A stretch of DNA of 36,357 bases from an uncultured Bacteroidia bacterium (lineage in GTDB: Bacteria; Bacteroidota; Bacteroidia; Bacteroidales; UBA932). The DNA lies in the NCBI GenBank assembly GCA_902781705.1, contig CACZKE010000031.1, positions 1 to 36,357 on the forward strand. Direction: 5' to 3'. The translations under genes were made by a program, and so were the position numbers. A model generated the notes under the pieces. That model saw only the letters and a list, made by a program, of their open reading frames with translations, was not told where the DNA came from and made no database searches. Each line of letters starts with the position of its first letter. Position 1 is the stretch's first letter. Shown in pieces: positions 16,998 to 24,545 of this stretch.

Positions 16998-17745
16998 CTG
17001 TCTCCGGATGCTCGTGCCGGCGTTCCTCGTGGCCGCCTGCTCCTGCTCCGTCAAGGAGGACCGGGACCGCTGTCCCTGTGTCCTGGCGCTGGAACTGTCT
17101 GATTTGCCGGTTACTCCCGTGATGTTGAAGGTGGAGGTGGGGGAGTTTGTCCATACGGAGGTCGTCCATCGTGACACGGTCGTCGTGCTGCAGGTTCCGA
17201 AGGGGAAAGCGGCCGTGTCCGCCGTGGGCGGCGCCCTCCCGGAAGGGAACGGCGGCGTCCGGATCCCGGAAGGGGAGGAAGCACCGGCGCTCTATCTGTT
17301 CCATGCAGATACGGACCTGGTTTCGGAACAACTGGTCCTTCCGGTCGTCCTCCATAAACAGTTTTGCCGGCTGGACCTGGTGTTCAAGGGTCCGCCGGGC
17401 TACGGGCCGCCTTTCGAAGCGGAGGTGGAGGGGTTCCAGTGCGGTTGGTTGAGTAATGGAACCCCCATGCCCGGCGCCTTCCGGAAGCGCCTGCTGCCCG
17501 GCCCGGACGGTGCGGCCGTCCTTCGCCTTCCCCGGCAAGGGGATGATTCGCTCCTCATGCACATCATTTTCTCCGACAAAGTGGTCAGGACCTTCGCCCT
17601 GGGCCAGTACATCGCTGCTGCGGGCTACGACTGGTCCGCTCCCGACCTCGATGACCTGACTCTGACGGTGGATATCTCCGTCACCTCGGTGACGATATCG
17701 ACCGATGCCTGGACGACGACGGAAGAAATCGAGTTATTTATTTAA
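16987..17745 (+). CDS. FimB/Mfa2-like fimbrial anchor lipoprotein
   Basis: A 252-residue lipoprotein with a short hydrophobic leader and candidate lipidated cysteines at 18 and 20 (VAACSC). The mature start (SVKEDRDRCPCVLALELSD) and the two beta-sandwich-like halves agree with the FimB/Mfa2 family, which anchors and terminates type V pili in the outer membrane. It overlaps DUF3575 by 11 nt in another frame; the next in-frame ATG (17008) would remove the only positively charged residue of the leader, so 16987 is preferred. No pilin gene is adjacent, though a fimbrillin-like gene lies at 34307-36073. Confidence 0.75.
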   Translation: MCSDCLRMLVPAFLVAACSCSVKEDRDRCPCVLALELSDLPVTPVMLKVEVGEFVHTEVVHRDTVVVLQVPKGKAAVSAVGGALPEGNGGVRIPEGEEAPALYLFHADTDLVSEQLVLPVVLHKQFCRLDLVFKGPPGYGPPFEAEVEGFQCGWLSNGTPMPGAFRKRLLPGPDGAAVLRLPRQGDDSLLMHIIFSDKVVRTFALGQYIAAAGYDWSAPDLDDLTLTVDISVTSVTISTDAWTTTEEIELFI

Positions 17746-17749
17746 AAAA

Positions 17750-17780
17750 TTTGGAGTTTCAAAAAATCTTCGTACCTTTG
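17750..17780 (+). promoter_or_regulatory. Promoter of tRNA-Leu
   Basis: TTTG (17750-17753), a 19-bp spacer and TACCTTTG (17773-17780): a perfect match to the Bacteroidetes -33/-7 promoter. The tRNA begins 12 nt further on. Confidence 0.9.
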
Positions 17781-17792
17781 TAGTCCTCAATC

Positions 17793-17876
17793 GCGCGGAT
17801 GGCGGAATTGGTAGACGCGCTACTCTCAGGAGGTAGTGTCCGAAAGGACGTGTCAGTTCGACTCTGATTTCGCGCA
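17793..17876 (+). tRNA. tRNA-Leu (anticodon CAG)
   Basis: An 84-nt class II tRNA. Acceptor stem GCGCGGA pairs with TTCGCGC (17869-17875, one G-U), discriminator A. The anticodon stem CTACT/GGTAG closes the loop CTCAGGA, giving anticodon CAG. The long variable arm (GTCCGAAAGGAC) and T-loop TTCGACT are typical. CCA is not encoded. Confidence 0.96.
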
Positions 17877-17879
17877 CGG

Positions 17880-17910
17880 AACCCGGAAACCACAAGTTTC
17901 CGGGTTTTTT
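17880..17910 (+). terminator. Intrinsic terminator after tRNA-Leu
   Basis: A perfect 11-bp stem (AACCCGGAAAC with GTTTCCGGGTT) around CACAA, followed by T residues to 17910. It makes tRNA-Leu a single-gene transcript. Confidence 0.92.
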
Positions 17911-17933
17911 GTCGGTTTATGGCCGGAAAATGT

Positions 17934-17941
17934 TAACTTTG
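17934..17941 (+). promoter_or_regulatory. -7 box of the typA promoter
   Basis: TAACTTTG fits TAnnTTTG and lies 24 nt before the chosen typA ATG. The nearest TTG upstream (17909-17911) is 22 bp away, slightly longer than ideal. Confidence 0.6.
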
Positions 17942-17965
17942 CAAGTTTTTACGTCAAGAAGGTTT

Positions 17966-19771
17966 ATGCAAGACATCCGTAACATCGCCATCATCGCGCA
18001 CGTGGACCACGGCAAGACGACGCTCGTGGACCGCATGATCTACCAGGCCAACCTCGTCCGTCGTCCCGAAGACCTCGGGAACCTCATCCTGGACAACAAC
18101 GACCTGGAGCGCGAAAGGGGAATCACCATCCTCGCCAAGAACGTCTCCGTCACATATAAGGGCGTGAAGATCAACATCATCGACACTCCCGGCCATAGCG
18201 ATTTCGGCGGCGAGGTGGAGCGTGTCCTGAACATGGCGGACGGCGTGCTCCTGCTGGTGGACGCCTTCGAGGGCTGCATGCCCCAGACCCGCTTCGTGCT
18301 GAACAAGGCCATCGACATGGGCAAGAAACCCATCGTCGTGATCAATAAGGTAGACAAGCCCAACTGCCGTCCGGACGAGGTGCAGGAGGAGGTCTTCGAA
18401 CTCATGTTCAACCTGGGCGCGAACGAGGACCAGTTGGATTTCAAGACGGTCTATGGCTCCGCGAAACAGGGCTGGATGTCCCACGACTGGAGACAGCCCA
18501 CCGGCGACATCACCGCTCTCCTGGATACCATCCTGGAAGAAATCCCTGCTCCGGCACAGGTAGAGGGCACTCCGCAGATGCTCGTGTCCTCCCTGGAGTA
18601 TTCTCCGTACGTTGGCCGGATCGCCGTGGGCCGCATCACCCGCGGTTCCCTCAAGAGCGGCATGCCGGTTTCCCTGTGCAAGCGCTACGATATGGTGGAG
18701 AAGTCCAAGATCAAGCAGTTGATGATCTTCGAGGGACTGGGCAAGGCCGATGTGGACGAAGTCCAGTGCGGCGACATCTGCGCCGTCGTGGGCATCGACG
18801 GATTCGAGATCGGGGACACGATCGCCGATTACGAGAACCCGGAGGCTCTGCCGCCCATCGCTGTGGACGAACCTACGATGTCCATGGTTTTCATGATCAA
18901 CAACTCCCCGTTCTTCGGAAAGGACGGCAAGTATGTCACTTCCCGCCACATCAAGGAGCGTCTGGACAAGGAACTCGAGAAGAACCTGGCCCTCCGCGTG
19001 AAGCCGGGTGTCAATGCCGATTCCTTCGTGGTCTATGGCCGCGGCGTCCTGCATCTGAGCGTCCTCATCGAGACGATGCGCCGGGAAGGTTTCGAACTGC
19101 AGGTGGGCCAGCCCAAGGTGCTGGACAAGACCATCGGCGGCCGCCGGTGCGAACCGATCGAGGAACTCTCCATTGAGGTCCCGGAGCAGTTCGTGGGTGC
19201 TGCCATCGAACTTTCCACCCGCCGCAAGGCCGCCCTCGTGCGCATGGAGCCGCGTGGCGACCGGACGCTGCTGGAGTTCGAGATTCCTACGCGCGGCCTG
19301 ATGGGCCTGCGTTCGAACCTGCTGACCGCTACCCAGGGCGAGGCCGTCGTCGCGCACCGTTTCAAGGATTACCAGCCGTACAAGGGTGATATCGAGATGC
19401 GGATCAACGGTTCCCTCGTCTCCCTGGAGACCGGTGAGGCCGTCGCTTATTCCATGAACAAGCTGCTGGACCGCGGACGGTTCTTCGTGGAGCCGGGCGA
19501 GGAAATCTATGCCGGCCAGGTGGTGGGTGAGCATACCCGTGACCGCGACCTGAACATCAACATCTGCAAGACCAAGAAACTCACGAACATGCGTGCTTCC
19601 GGGTCCGACGAAAAGGTGGTCCTGCCGCCTGCCATCAAGTTCTCCCTGGAGGAGGCGCTGGAGTATATCCAGGAGGATGAACTCGTGGAAATCACCCCGA
19701 ATCACATGCGGATGCGCAAGATTCAACTCGATCCGCTGCAGCGGAAGAGAAATTCTGGCTCGGAGGATTGA
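17966..19771 (+). CDS. typA: Ribosome-associated GTPase TypA/BipA
   Basis: A 601-residue translational GTPase that acts on ribosomes in stress and low-temperature conditions. It begins [20 protein letters not shown] with the P-loop AHVDHGKT at 11-18; further on are the G2 region RERGITI, G3 [16 protein letters not shown] and G4 NKVDKP, then EF-Tu-like domain II and the EF-G-like domains III and V, and the TypA-specific C-terminus. The frame is open further upstream, but the ATG at 17966 gives the family N-terminus and lies downstream of the -7 box at 17934-17941, so the longer start is rejected. Confidence 0.97.
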   Translation: MQDIRNIAIIAHVDHGKTTLVDRMIYQANLVRRPEDLGNLILDNNDLERERGITILAKNVSVTYKGVKINIIDTPGHSDFGGEVERVLNMADGVLLLVDAFEGCMPQTRFVLNKAIDMGKKPIVVINKVDKPNCRPDEVQEEVFELMFNLGANEDQLDFKTVYGSAKQGWMSHDWRQPTGDITALLDTILEEIPAPAQVEGTPQMLVSSLEYSPYVGRIAVGRITRGSLKSGMPVSLCKRYDMVEKSKIKQLMIFEGLGKADVDEVQCGDICAVVGIDGFEIGDTIADYENPEALPPIAVDEPTMSMVFMINNSPFFGKDGKYVTSRHIKERLDKELEKNLALRVKPGVNADSFVVYGRGVLHLSVLIETMRREGFELQVGQPKVLDKTIGGRRCEPIEELSIEVPEQFVGAAIELSTRRKAALVRMEPRGDRTLLEFEIPTRGLMGLRSNLLTATQGEAVVAHRFKDYQPYKGDIEMRINGSLVSLETGEAVAYSMNKLLDRGRFFVEPGEEIYAGQVVGEHTRDRDLNINICKTKKLTNMRASGSDEKVVLPPAIKFSLEEALEYIQEDELVEITPNHMRMRKIQLDPLQRKRNSGSED

Positions 19772-19797
19772 TTTTAGAAATATTTTTCGTACCTTTG
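19768..19797 (+). promoter_or_regulatory. Promoter of the DUF177-rpmF unit
   Basis: TTG (19768-19770), a 19-bp spacer and TACCTTTG (19790-19797). The -33 element overlaps the typA stop codon (TGA, 19769-19771). Confidence 0.88.
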
Positions 19798-19819
19798 CAT
19801 CCCTTAATCTGTTTCGGTG

Positions 19820-20362
19820 ATGGATTATATCATACCGTTGAATGGATGGGCAGCCGGCGAGCGGGACTTCCGCTGGCGGGCTGAAACAGAGTTCTTTCAG
19901 AAGTTTGGCAACGAAGAAATTCTTGACGCCGCCGTCGGGATCGTGGCAAAGGCCGTCAAATCAGGGCATTACATTGGCGTGGACCTGGACATCACAGGAA
20001 CCGTCACGGTCGCTTGCGACCGCTGCCTGGAGGATTTGATCCTGCCTGTCGAGGCCCATCCCGCCTTCAGCGTGAAGTTCGGCACGGAGGCTCCGGAAGG
20101 AGAGGACGAGATCCGGGAAGGTTCCCGCGAAATCCTCTGCCTGGACGCATCCGACGCCGATCTGGACCTTTCCCAGGTGATTTACGATTACGTATGCCTG
20201 GCGCTGCCCATGCAGCGGGTTCACGCGGAAGGGGAGTGCAATCCCGACACCGTCAAGTTTCTGAGCGAAGGGGCCGGGAACGAGGAGGCTGCGACGACGG
20301 ACAGCCCGTTCTCCGCCCTGAAAGGACTTTTTGAGGAAGATAAACAAAATAAAGATAAGTAA
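19820..20362 (+). CDS. DUF177 (YceD-like) protein
   Basis: A 180-residue protein of the DUF177/YceD family, which is encoded directly before rpmF in most bacteria and is linked to 23S rRNA accumulation or 50S assembly in plants and E. coli. The central motif ACDRCLE holds Cys66 and Cys69, and a later cysteine lies in HAEGEC. A GTG immediately precedes the ATG at 19820; the ATG is preferred. rpmF follows after 2 nt. Confidence 0.9.
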   Translation: MDYIIPLNGWAAGERDFRWRAETEFFQKFGNEEILDAAVGIVAKAVKSGHYIGVDLDITGTVTVACDRCLEDLILPVEAHPAFSVKFGTEAPEGEDEIREGSREILCLDASDADLDLSQVIYDYVCLALPMQRVHAEGECNPDTVKFLSEGAGNEEAATTDSPFSALKGLFEEDKQNKDK

Positions 20363-20364
20363 TT

Positions 20365-20547
20365 ATGGCACATCCGAAACACAAACTCTCCAAGCAGCGG
20401 AGAGACAAGAGAAGAACGCACGACCACGCTGCGGTTCCCACCCTCAGCGTTTGCCCGAATTGCGGCGCCACGGTGATGTATCACCGCGTCTGCCCCGAGT
20501 GCGGTTACTACCGCGGTCGTCAGATCATCGAAAAGAGCGCCGAATAA
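20365..20547 (+). CDS. rpmF: Large-subunit ribosomal protein L32
   Basis: Sixty residues beginning MAHPKHKLSKQRRDKRRTH, the L32 signature. Four cysteines (30, 33, 43 and 46) form a zinc ribbon of CPNC and CPEC pairs, so this is the zinc-binding form. It forms a two-gene unit with DUF177; the fatty-acid genes that often follow rpmF elsewhere are absent here. Confidence 0.97.
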   Translation: MAHPKHKLSKQRRDKRRTHDHAAVPTLSVCPNCGATVMYHRVCPECGYYRGRQIIEKSAE

Positions 20548-20557
20548 GCGCTCTTTT
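20531..20557 (+). terminator. Hairpin overlapping the rpmF stop
   Basis: A 10-bp stem (AAAAGAGCGC with GCGCTCTTTT) whose loop holds the rpmF stop codon. The downstream T-run is short, so it may be a weak terminator or an mRNA-end stabiliser before tRNA-Arg. Confidence 0.6.
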
Positions 20558-20562
20558 GTTTC

Positions 20563-20634
20563 GGCCCGGTAGTTCAACGGATAGAACGGAAGTTTCCTAA
20601 ACTTTAAATAGAGGTTCGATTCCCCTCCGGGCTA
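20563..20634 (+). tRNA. tRNA-Arg (anticodon CCU)
   Basis: A 72-nt tRNA. Acceptor GGCCCGG pairs with CCGGGCT (20627-20633, one G-U), discriminator A. D-stem GTTC/GAAC. Anticodon stem GAAGT/ACTTT closes TTCCTAA, anticodon CCT (20596-20598). The T-stem AGAGG/CCCCT carries one A-C mismatch. CCA is not encoded. It decodes AGG. Confidence 0.9.
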
Positions 20635-20638
20635 CTGG

Positions 20639-20684
20639 AAAGTGGGTGACCAAAAAGTCAGGAAGACTTGAGGTCGCCCTCTTT
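20639..20684 (+). terminator. Terminator after tRNA-Arg
   Basis: A 13-bp outer stem (20639-20651 with 20672-20684, one T-T mismatch and one G-U) encloses an inner AAGTC/GACTT stem. It is rich in T at its 3' arm (CTCTTTCATTGTGTTTTTG). Confidence 0.65.
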
Positions 20685-20892
20685 CATTGTGTTTTTGATC
20701 ATTGAAGTCGATTCTTGACTTGGGTTTGCGCCGCCCTTGTTGTGTACGAACCTCGTTTGTACAAGAAATTGTCGGCAGAACGACGATTCCTTGTACAAGT
20801 CCCGCCGACTTGGCCGATTATCGTCCCGATTCCGAGAGACTTGTGCAGAAAATCCCGTCCAGAGATGCATTTTGGTGTACGAACCAGGATTT

Positions 20893-20971
20893 GTAAGCCT
20901 ACGAGCAAGTGCAGTGTTTTTGGAAAGCAGAAGAGCAGTAAGATTGGAAACAAGGGTACAGTGTTTTCGGC
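20893..20971. repeat. Internal repeat, copy 1 (with insertion)
   Basis: It begins GTAAGCCT-A-CGAGCAAGTG and ends in a 37-nt tract (20935-20971) that is identical at 21171-21207. Between the two parts it holds about 25 extra bases compared with copy 2. Confidence 0.85.
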
Positions 20972-21062
20972 AACGACCAGTGGGAATGCGTTCGGGAGCT
21001 CCTGAGTCACGACCTGGTTCTTACGAACCCTGGAAATGGGCGAATACATAGGTCCGCATTCA

Positions 21063-21311
21063 CTATAGGTGTTTCCGAACCTCGGAAAAGCCTAAAATGT
21101 TAACCTCGGACAAACCTCGTGTAAGTAAGCCAACGACAAACCACGTAGTAAGGTAAGCCTCCGAGCAAGTGCAGTAAGATTGGAAACAAGGGTACAGTGT
21201 TTTCGGCGTATAAACCAGATTTGAGCATTGCGACATCAACGTTGTCGGTTCCTGTCCATGGGCAGCAAAGACAGAAAGAAAACAAATAAGAAGGAGAATG
21301 GTTTTCTTCAT
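21063..21311 (-). pseudogene. Remnant of a secreted-protein gene: signal peptide only
   Basis: The minus-strand frame opens with a convincing Sec signal peptide (MKKTILLLICFLSVFAAHGQ, then EPTT) but after about 25 residues runs into the repeat block and reads as unrelated sequence, ending at 82 residues. The likely history is an exported-protein gene whose body was replaced or eroded by repeat sequence. A short genuine peptide cannot be excluded. Confidence 0.4.
21154..21207. repeat. Internal repeat, copy 2
   Basis: It carries the same left end (GTAAGCCTCCGAGCAAGTGC) joined directly to the 37-nt tract starting GCAGTAAGATTGGAAACAAG. It lies inside the orphan signal-peptide frame. Confidence 0.85.
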
Positions 21312-21484
21312 GAGGACAGAAAGTAAGGGATTCGAGTCAAGTCGTTTGTATGCAAAATCTGTGCTATTAACGGATATTGAAAATGCTCAGAAAGAGGCAC
21401 TTCGTCCGCTACGATCGAGATCCCCTATCCTTTCTTCTCCTAAACACCCAAATGGGATAAAGTAATAATTCTTTGTATTCTTTT

Positions 21485-21515
21485 TTTGTGGGGTAATATT
21501 GAATTATTACCTTTG
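21485..21515 (+). promoter_or_regulatory. Promoter of the HTH gene
   Basis: TTTG (21485-21488), a 19-bp spacer and TACCTTTG (21508-21515), an exact consensus. The ATG is 15 nt downstream of the box, so the leader is very short. Confidence 0.88.
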
Positions 21516-21530
21516 TAGAAAAGATGATAT

Positions 21531-22199
21531 ATGAATCAGATATACTTCGAGGCAAAGGGAGAGGCGCTGCTTGAGAAGATAGGAATGAGCAAAAGCGAGT
21601 TCGCCAGGCAGATGGGGATTCGGAAGCAGAATGTTAAGGCACTGTTCAGATCCAAGAACCTGGAGACTATCCATAAAGCGGCAACCGTGATGGGGATTCC
21701 GTTTGAAATGCTGATTGGTTTCGTTGAAGAGCCGGATATCTGCTCGATTCCTATCGCCGCACCAAGTGAGACTGGAGTAGAGGTTATCTCCGAGGAGATT
21801 ATCCCCAAAGGGGATTCGCCGGAAGAGATAATATGGAGAAGGACGATCATTTCCAGATTCTACCGGGAATGGAAAGAACAAAATCCTCTTCAGCGTCGAT
21901 ACAACATGTTTCTGAAAGAGTATATCAACATTCGCTTTGTATCGATAACGGAGACCTGCACGCATGCGTCAAGAGCCTATCTTTCCACCCTGGCCATCCT
22001 TCAGTTAGACGCCATTCTGACCGGAGCCAAAACAGTCAATACGGTTCCGGCAAAAAAGAACGGGAACCAGAAAGGATTCGAAAAGATGCTGATCATGCAT
22101 TACCGATGCCCCGGAATTGGGACTGTGAAGATGACCGTCGGTGTCAAAAGAAGGACGCACGAGAAGATTCAATATTGTATTACAGCATTGGAAGCATAA
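21531..22199 (+). CDS. HTH-domain protein with a conserved unknown C-terminal domain
   Basis: A 222-residue protein. Residues about 12-64 look like an XRE-type helix-turn-helix (MSKSEFARQMGIRKQNVKAL, then LETIHKAATVMGIPFEMLIGF), so DNA binding is likely. A linker (65-110) follows, and a distinct C-terminal domain (about 120-222) with RYNMFLKEYINIRFVSITE and MLIMHYRCPGIGTVKMTVGV, which I do not recognise by name. It has its own promoter and ends at a palindromic terminator shared with a candidate small RNA on the other strand. It may regulate that RNA or the nearby accessory genes, which is inference. Confidence 0.7.
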   Translation: MNQIYFEAKGEALLEKIGMSKSEFARQMGIRKQNVKALFRSKNLETIHKAATVMGIPFEMLIGFVEEPDICSIPIAAPSETGVEVISEEIIPKGDSPEEIIWRRTIISRFYREWKEQNPLQRRYNMFLKEYINIRFVSITETCTHASRAYLSTLAILQLDAILTGAKTVNTVPAKKNGNQKGFEKMLIMHYRCPGIGTVKMTVGVKRRTHEKIQYCITALEA

Positions 22200-22331
22200 A
22201 ACAAGGATGGCCAATTGGCCATCCTTTACTTTTGCCCCAAGACTACGTGGTGGATGTTTACCTTTCGGTGAGGCTCGAGGCGGGGTCTTTGCACGTAGCG
22301 AATTACCTCATCCGTGCCACGTTTTACTATC
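22198..22331 (-). ncRNA. Candidate small RNA, about 135 nt
   Basis: On the minus strand a consensus promoter (22338-22368) and the palindromic terminator (22203-22226) bracket about 135 nt with no plausible protein. The RNA can fold as nested stems: ACGTGG (22317-22322) with CCACGT (22245-22250) and GGATG with CATCC just inside, with an ACC-GAAA-GGT tetraloop hairpin (22260-22269) within. An alternative 7-bp pairing CTACGTG/CACGTAG competes with the outer stem. End points are estimates from the promoter and T-run. I know of no named family that it matches. Confidence 0.6.
22203..22226. terminator. Bidirectional palindromic terminator
   Basis: AAGGATGGCC-AATT-GGCCATCCTT, a perfect 24-bp palindrome, followed by T-rich tails on both strands (TACTTTTG on plus; GTTTTATG on minus). 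It can end both the HTH mRNA and the minus-strand candidate RNA. Confidence 0.85.
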
Positions 22332-22337
22332 TCGATG

Positions 22338-22368
22338 CAAAGGTAATACTTTTTCCTTCATCTGCAAA
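22338..22368 (-). promoter_or_regulatory. Promoter of the candidate small RNA
   Basis: On the minus strand TTTG (22365-22368), a 19-bp spacer and TACCTTTG (22338-22345): exact consensus, with no annotated coding gene downstream on that strand. Confidence 0.85.
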
Positions 22369-22412
22369 ACACAGTTGTACCCCAAGAGGAAAACACCTCC
22401 TGCTTCATGGTG

Positions 22413-22589
22413 TCATTTTTCATCATCATCCTGTTGCTTCAGGTAATGTAAATGTGGATTGCAGGGGTCTGGAATCCATTTCTTGAGTTCCCAGATCTTC
22501 TCCAGGTCCTCCAGGAAAAGGTTCGACAAAATGTCATTTGGGGCTACGGAAAAGCCCTCGGAAGCAACTGCTTGCGAGGGCTTTTTCTG
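22413..22589 (-). pseudogene. Short open frame without ATG, possible gene remnant
   Basis: A minus-strand frame open from 22589 to the TGA at 22413 reads ...LFLEDLEKIWELKKWIPDP and ends LKQQDDDEK, a protein-like composition. It has no ATG; only a TTG at 22527-22529 could start a 38-residue peptide. Its first half is the terminator of the neighbouring operon. It may be the 3' end of a lost gene or chance. Confidence 0.3.
22550..22585. terminator. Terminator of the lipoprotein-DUF5723-barrel operon
   Basis: A 17-bp stem with one mismatch (22550-22566 with 22569-22585) with A and T runs at the two ends, so it works in either direction. It lies 18 nt beyond the stop of the minus-strand beta-barrel gene. 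Confidence 0.9.
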
Positions 22590-22603
22590 TTATGCCGATT
22601 CCT

Positions 22604-23041
22604 TTAGAAGCGGTATCTGATACCCAGGCCGACGCTGTCGTACCAGAACCCGTCGTTATGCATGAGGAAATAGACCGGTCTCCAGTCCACGGAGAGTTGA
22701 AGCGGGATTGAGGGGATGTTCCATTCCACGCCGAGTTGGCCGGCGATACCGACATTCACACGGGCGTCACCATCGTAGTGGTTGTAGAAACCAAGTTGGG
22801 CGCCAGGGCCGGCATAGAGGTTCACTTGACCGTTTCCGGTGATGACGAAGTCATAGATGCCGACGATATCGAAGCCACGGGAGAACCAGCCGAGGTCGAA
22901 TTCCGCAAAGTTGGAACCGAAACTGTGCTGGTAGGAAAGTTCGCCGCCGTAACCGGCACGGAGACCGAGGGCACGGGACTGTGCATTGGCTGCGATGGAA
23001 ATGCCCAGGGCAGCCACCAGGAGAATTAGGATTCTTTTCAT
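22604..23041 (-). CDS. Small outer-membrane beta-barrel protein
   Basis: A 145-residue protein with a Sec signal peptide (cleavage after IAANAQ), then alternating amphipathic strands (GLRAGYGGELSYQHSF, VNVGIAGQLGVEWNI) and a C-terminal aromatic strand GLGIRYRF, the usual barrel-assembly signal. Size and pattern suggest an eight-stranded OmpX/OmpA-like barrel. Substrate or partner is unknown. It starts 45 nt after the DUF5723 gene and is probably the third gene of that operon. Confidence 0.78.
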   Translation of the reverse strand: MKRILILLVAALGISIAANAQSRALGLRAGYGGELSYQHSFGSNFAEFDLGWFSRGFDIVGIYDFVITGNGQVNLYAGPGAQLGFYNHYDGDARVNVGIAGQLGVEWNIPSIPLQLSVDWRPVYFLMHNDGFWYDSVGLGIRYRF

Positions 23042-23086
23042 GATTAGGTGTTAGTAAAGTTGTTAAAAGTTCGTTAATAAAATTCT

Positions 23087-24532
23087 TTAAAAATTATACC
23101 GAAAGCCCTTGCTATGGTCCAGGCGGGATTTCCCGAAGGCCAGGTTCAGTCCGAGGTACAGATTGAGCTTCATCTGGTCCCGTGGGATTACGGCCAGTTT
23201 CTCGTACTGCGGGGGGATATTGTCGATCATGGAAGAGATGTTGACCACATGGACCGGGACATAGTCGCAGCCTACCAGCAGGTTGATTCCGCCGGGATGG
23301 AGGTTGAAGGCAAAGCCGAAACTCTCTCCAAGCCGATTGAGCGTAGCGCTGGTGGAGAGGCTGAGGAAGTCCAGGGGATTCCAGTTCAGGGACAGACGGC
23401 CGGAATTCCGGGCGAAACAGGCACCGCCGCGACCGGTGTAAAGCGCACCGACGGAAAGACGGTTGTAGAAAGGCATCCGGTATTCGGCGCCCAGCAGGAC
23501 CTGGAAAGGCATCATCTCCAACTTTTCGCCCTTGCTGCCGGATACATCCTTGAAGCGCAGCAGGCCGGACAGTTGCTCCATGGCGTCATTGATTTCCGCT
23601 TCCCAGTCCTGCTGTCCGGAATGGCTGCCTTCTTCCGGTGCCCAGGTATAGGACGATTCCGGCGAGTGTCCGCGGACTTCACGGTTCCAGCGGATGGCTC
23701 CGAGGTCCAGCACGGAAGCGGACAGCGTCAGGTCCGGAAGGACGTTCCAACTGGCGCCCAGGTCGATGGCGGCCCCATAGCCGGCGGGACCGTACTTTTC
23801 GCTTCCGAGGTTCAGTGACTCGAGATCCAGGTATTCCCCATCCCGGGAATAGGCCAGGGAAGGGGAGGATGCGTTCAGGTAACTTTCGGCCTGCACGGTC
23901 CAGTTGCCGCCCGAGGAGGACAGTTTCAGGTTCTTCGCGATGGCCTCGGCTTCCAGGGCCCCCACCAGGGCCTTGGCCCGGAATCCGATGTTGAACACAT
24001 TGTCATAGTTTCGGGACCACCCGAAAGCGGCCTCCACGAAGCTTTTGGAGCGCAGCCCCATTCCGGAAAGGTCGAAGGTGGAGGGCCCCGTCGTTCCTTC
24101 CTTCCAGAAACTGAAGAGGTCGTAGGGGAGGGAAACGGAATTCAGGCTCCTGACATTGAAGTCGAGGGTCATGAAGGACACTCCGGACCAGAAACCGATG
24201 GTAAGCACGTTGACCCGGAGGTCGGCGTCCAGGGCGTTCTTGGTTGCAATCTGGCGCAGGAAGGTCTGCGTGTTCACCCGGTCGTTGAGGAAGGTATACA
24301 TGTGGCCGTTGTCGTCCGGATACAGAAGCGTACTGACACCCAGGTTGCTCCAGGCGCCCACCCCGGTCTGCCCCAGGCCGATGGAGAGGATGTTCCGTTC
24401 GCTCTGGAAGGCGGGATTCAGGCGGAAGGCATACGGATTACCGCCCAGGAAATAGCCGGTTTCCAGTTCCTGTGCTGCGATAGGAGAGACCGCCCATACG
24501 AAGGAGAAGGCGAGGATGAGGATTCTTTTCAT
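23087..24532 (-). CDS. DUF5723 family outer-membrane protein
   Basis: A 481-residue protein starting MKRILILAFSFVWAVSPIAA with a cleavable signal peptide. The body is rich in aromatic, Gly and Ser strands (NPYAFRLNPAFQSERNILSI; VNVLTIGFWSG; FGFAFNLHPGGINLLVGCDY) and ends DHSKGFRYNF, features of the Bacteroidetes DUF5723 family, predicted large beta-barrels of unknown role. The start at 24532 is chosen because the signal peptide begins there; the open frame extends a further 14 codons upstream into the spacer. It lies 13 nt downstream of the lipoprotein gene. Confidence 0.8.
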   Translation of the reverse strand: MKRILILAFSFVWAVSPIAAQELETGYFLGGNPYAFRLNPAFQSERNILSIGLGQTGVGAWSNLGVSTLLYPDDNGHMYTFLNDRVNTQTFLRQIATKNALDADLRVNVLTIGFWSGVSFMTLDFNVRSLNSVSLPYDLFSFWKEGTTGPSTFDLSGMGLRSKSFVEAAFGWSRNYDNVFNIGFRAKALVGALEAEAIAKNLKLSSSGGNWTVQAESYLNASSPSLAYSRDGEYLDLESLNLGSEKYGPAGYGAAIDLGASWNVLPDLTLSASVLDLGAIRWNREVRGHSPESSYTWAPEEGSHSGQQDWEAEINDAMEQLSGLLRFKDVSGSKGEKLEMMPFQVLLGAEYRMPFYNRLSVGALYTGRGGACFARNSGRLSLNWNPLDFLSLSTSATLNRLGESFGFAFNLHPGGINLLVGCDYVPVHVVNISSMIDNIPPQYEKLAVIPRDQMKLNLYLGLNLAFGKSRLDHSKGFRYNF

Positions 24533-24545
24533 GGTGCAGTCAATG

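Larger units (their letters stand above)
20685..21484. other. Gene-free decayed region with internal repeats
   Basis: About 800 bases with no supportable gene. Base composition is lower in GC than in flanking core genes. Recurring motifs are TACGAACC (near 20745, 20875 and 21025), a hairpin GTACGAAC-CTC-GTTTGTAC at 20744-20762, and the duplicated block described separately. The only gene-like trace is a minus-strand signal-peptide coding start at 21311. The stretch 21312-21484 shows nothing except a 3' AT-rich lead into a promoter. Confidence 0.6.

Noticed and set aside
17909-17965. Longer N-terminus for typA
   Set aside because: It would begin inside the tRNA-Leu terminator and upstream of the -7 box; the family N-terminus starts at 17966.
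17954-19726. A 590-codon minus-strand frame opposite typA
   Set aside because: Shadow of typA; no domain or start signal.
20563-20634. tRNA-Arg as an integration site for the downstream accessory region
   Set aside because: No second copy of the tRNA 3' end was found in the window, and no integrase lies next to it.
21063-21311. Intact 82-residue secreted protein
   Set aside because: After the signal peptide the frame reads through a duplicated non-coding block, so it is treated as a remnant.
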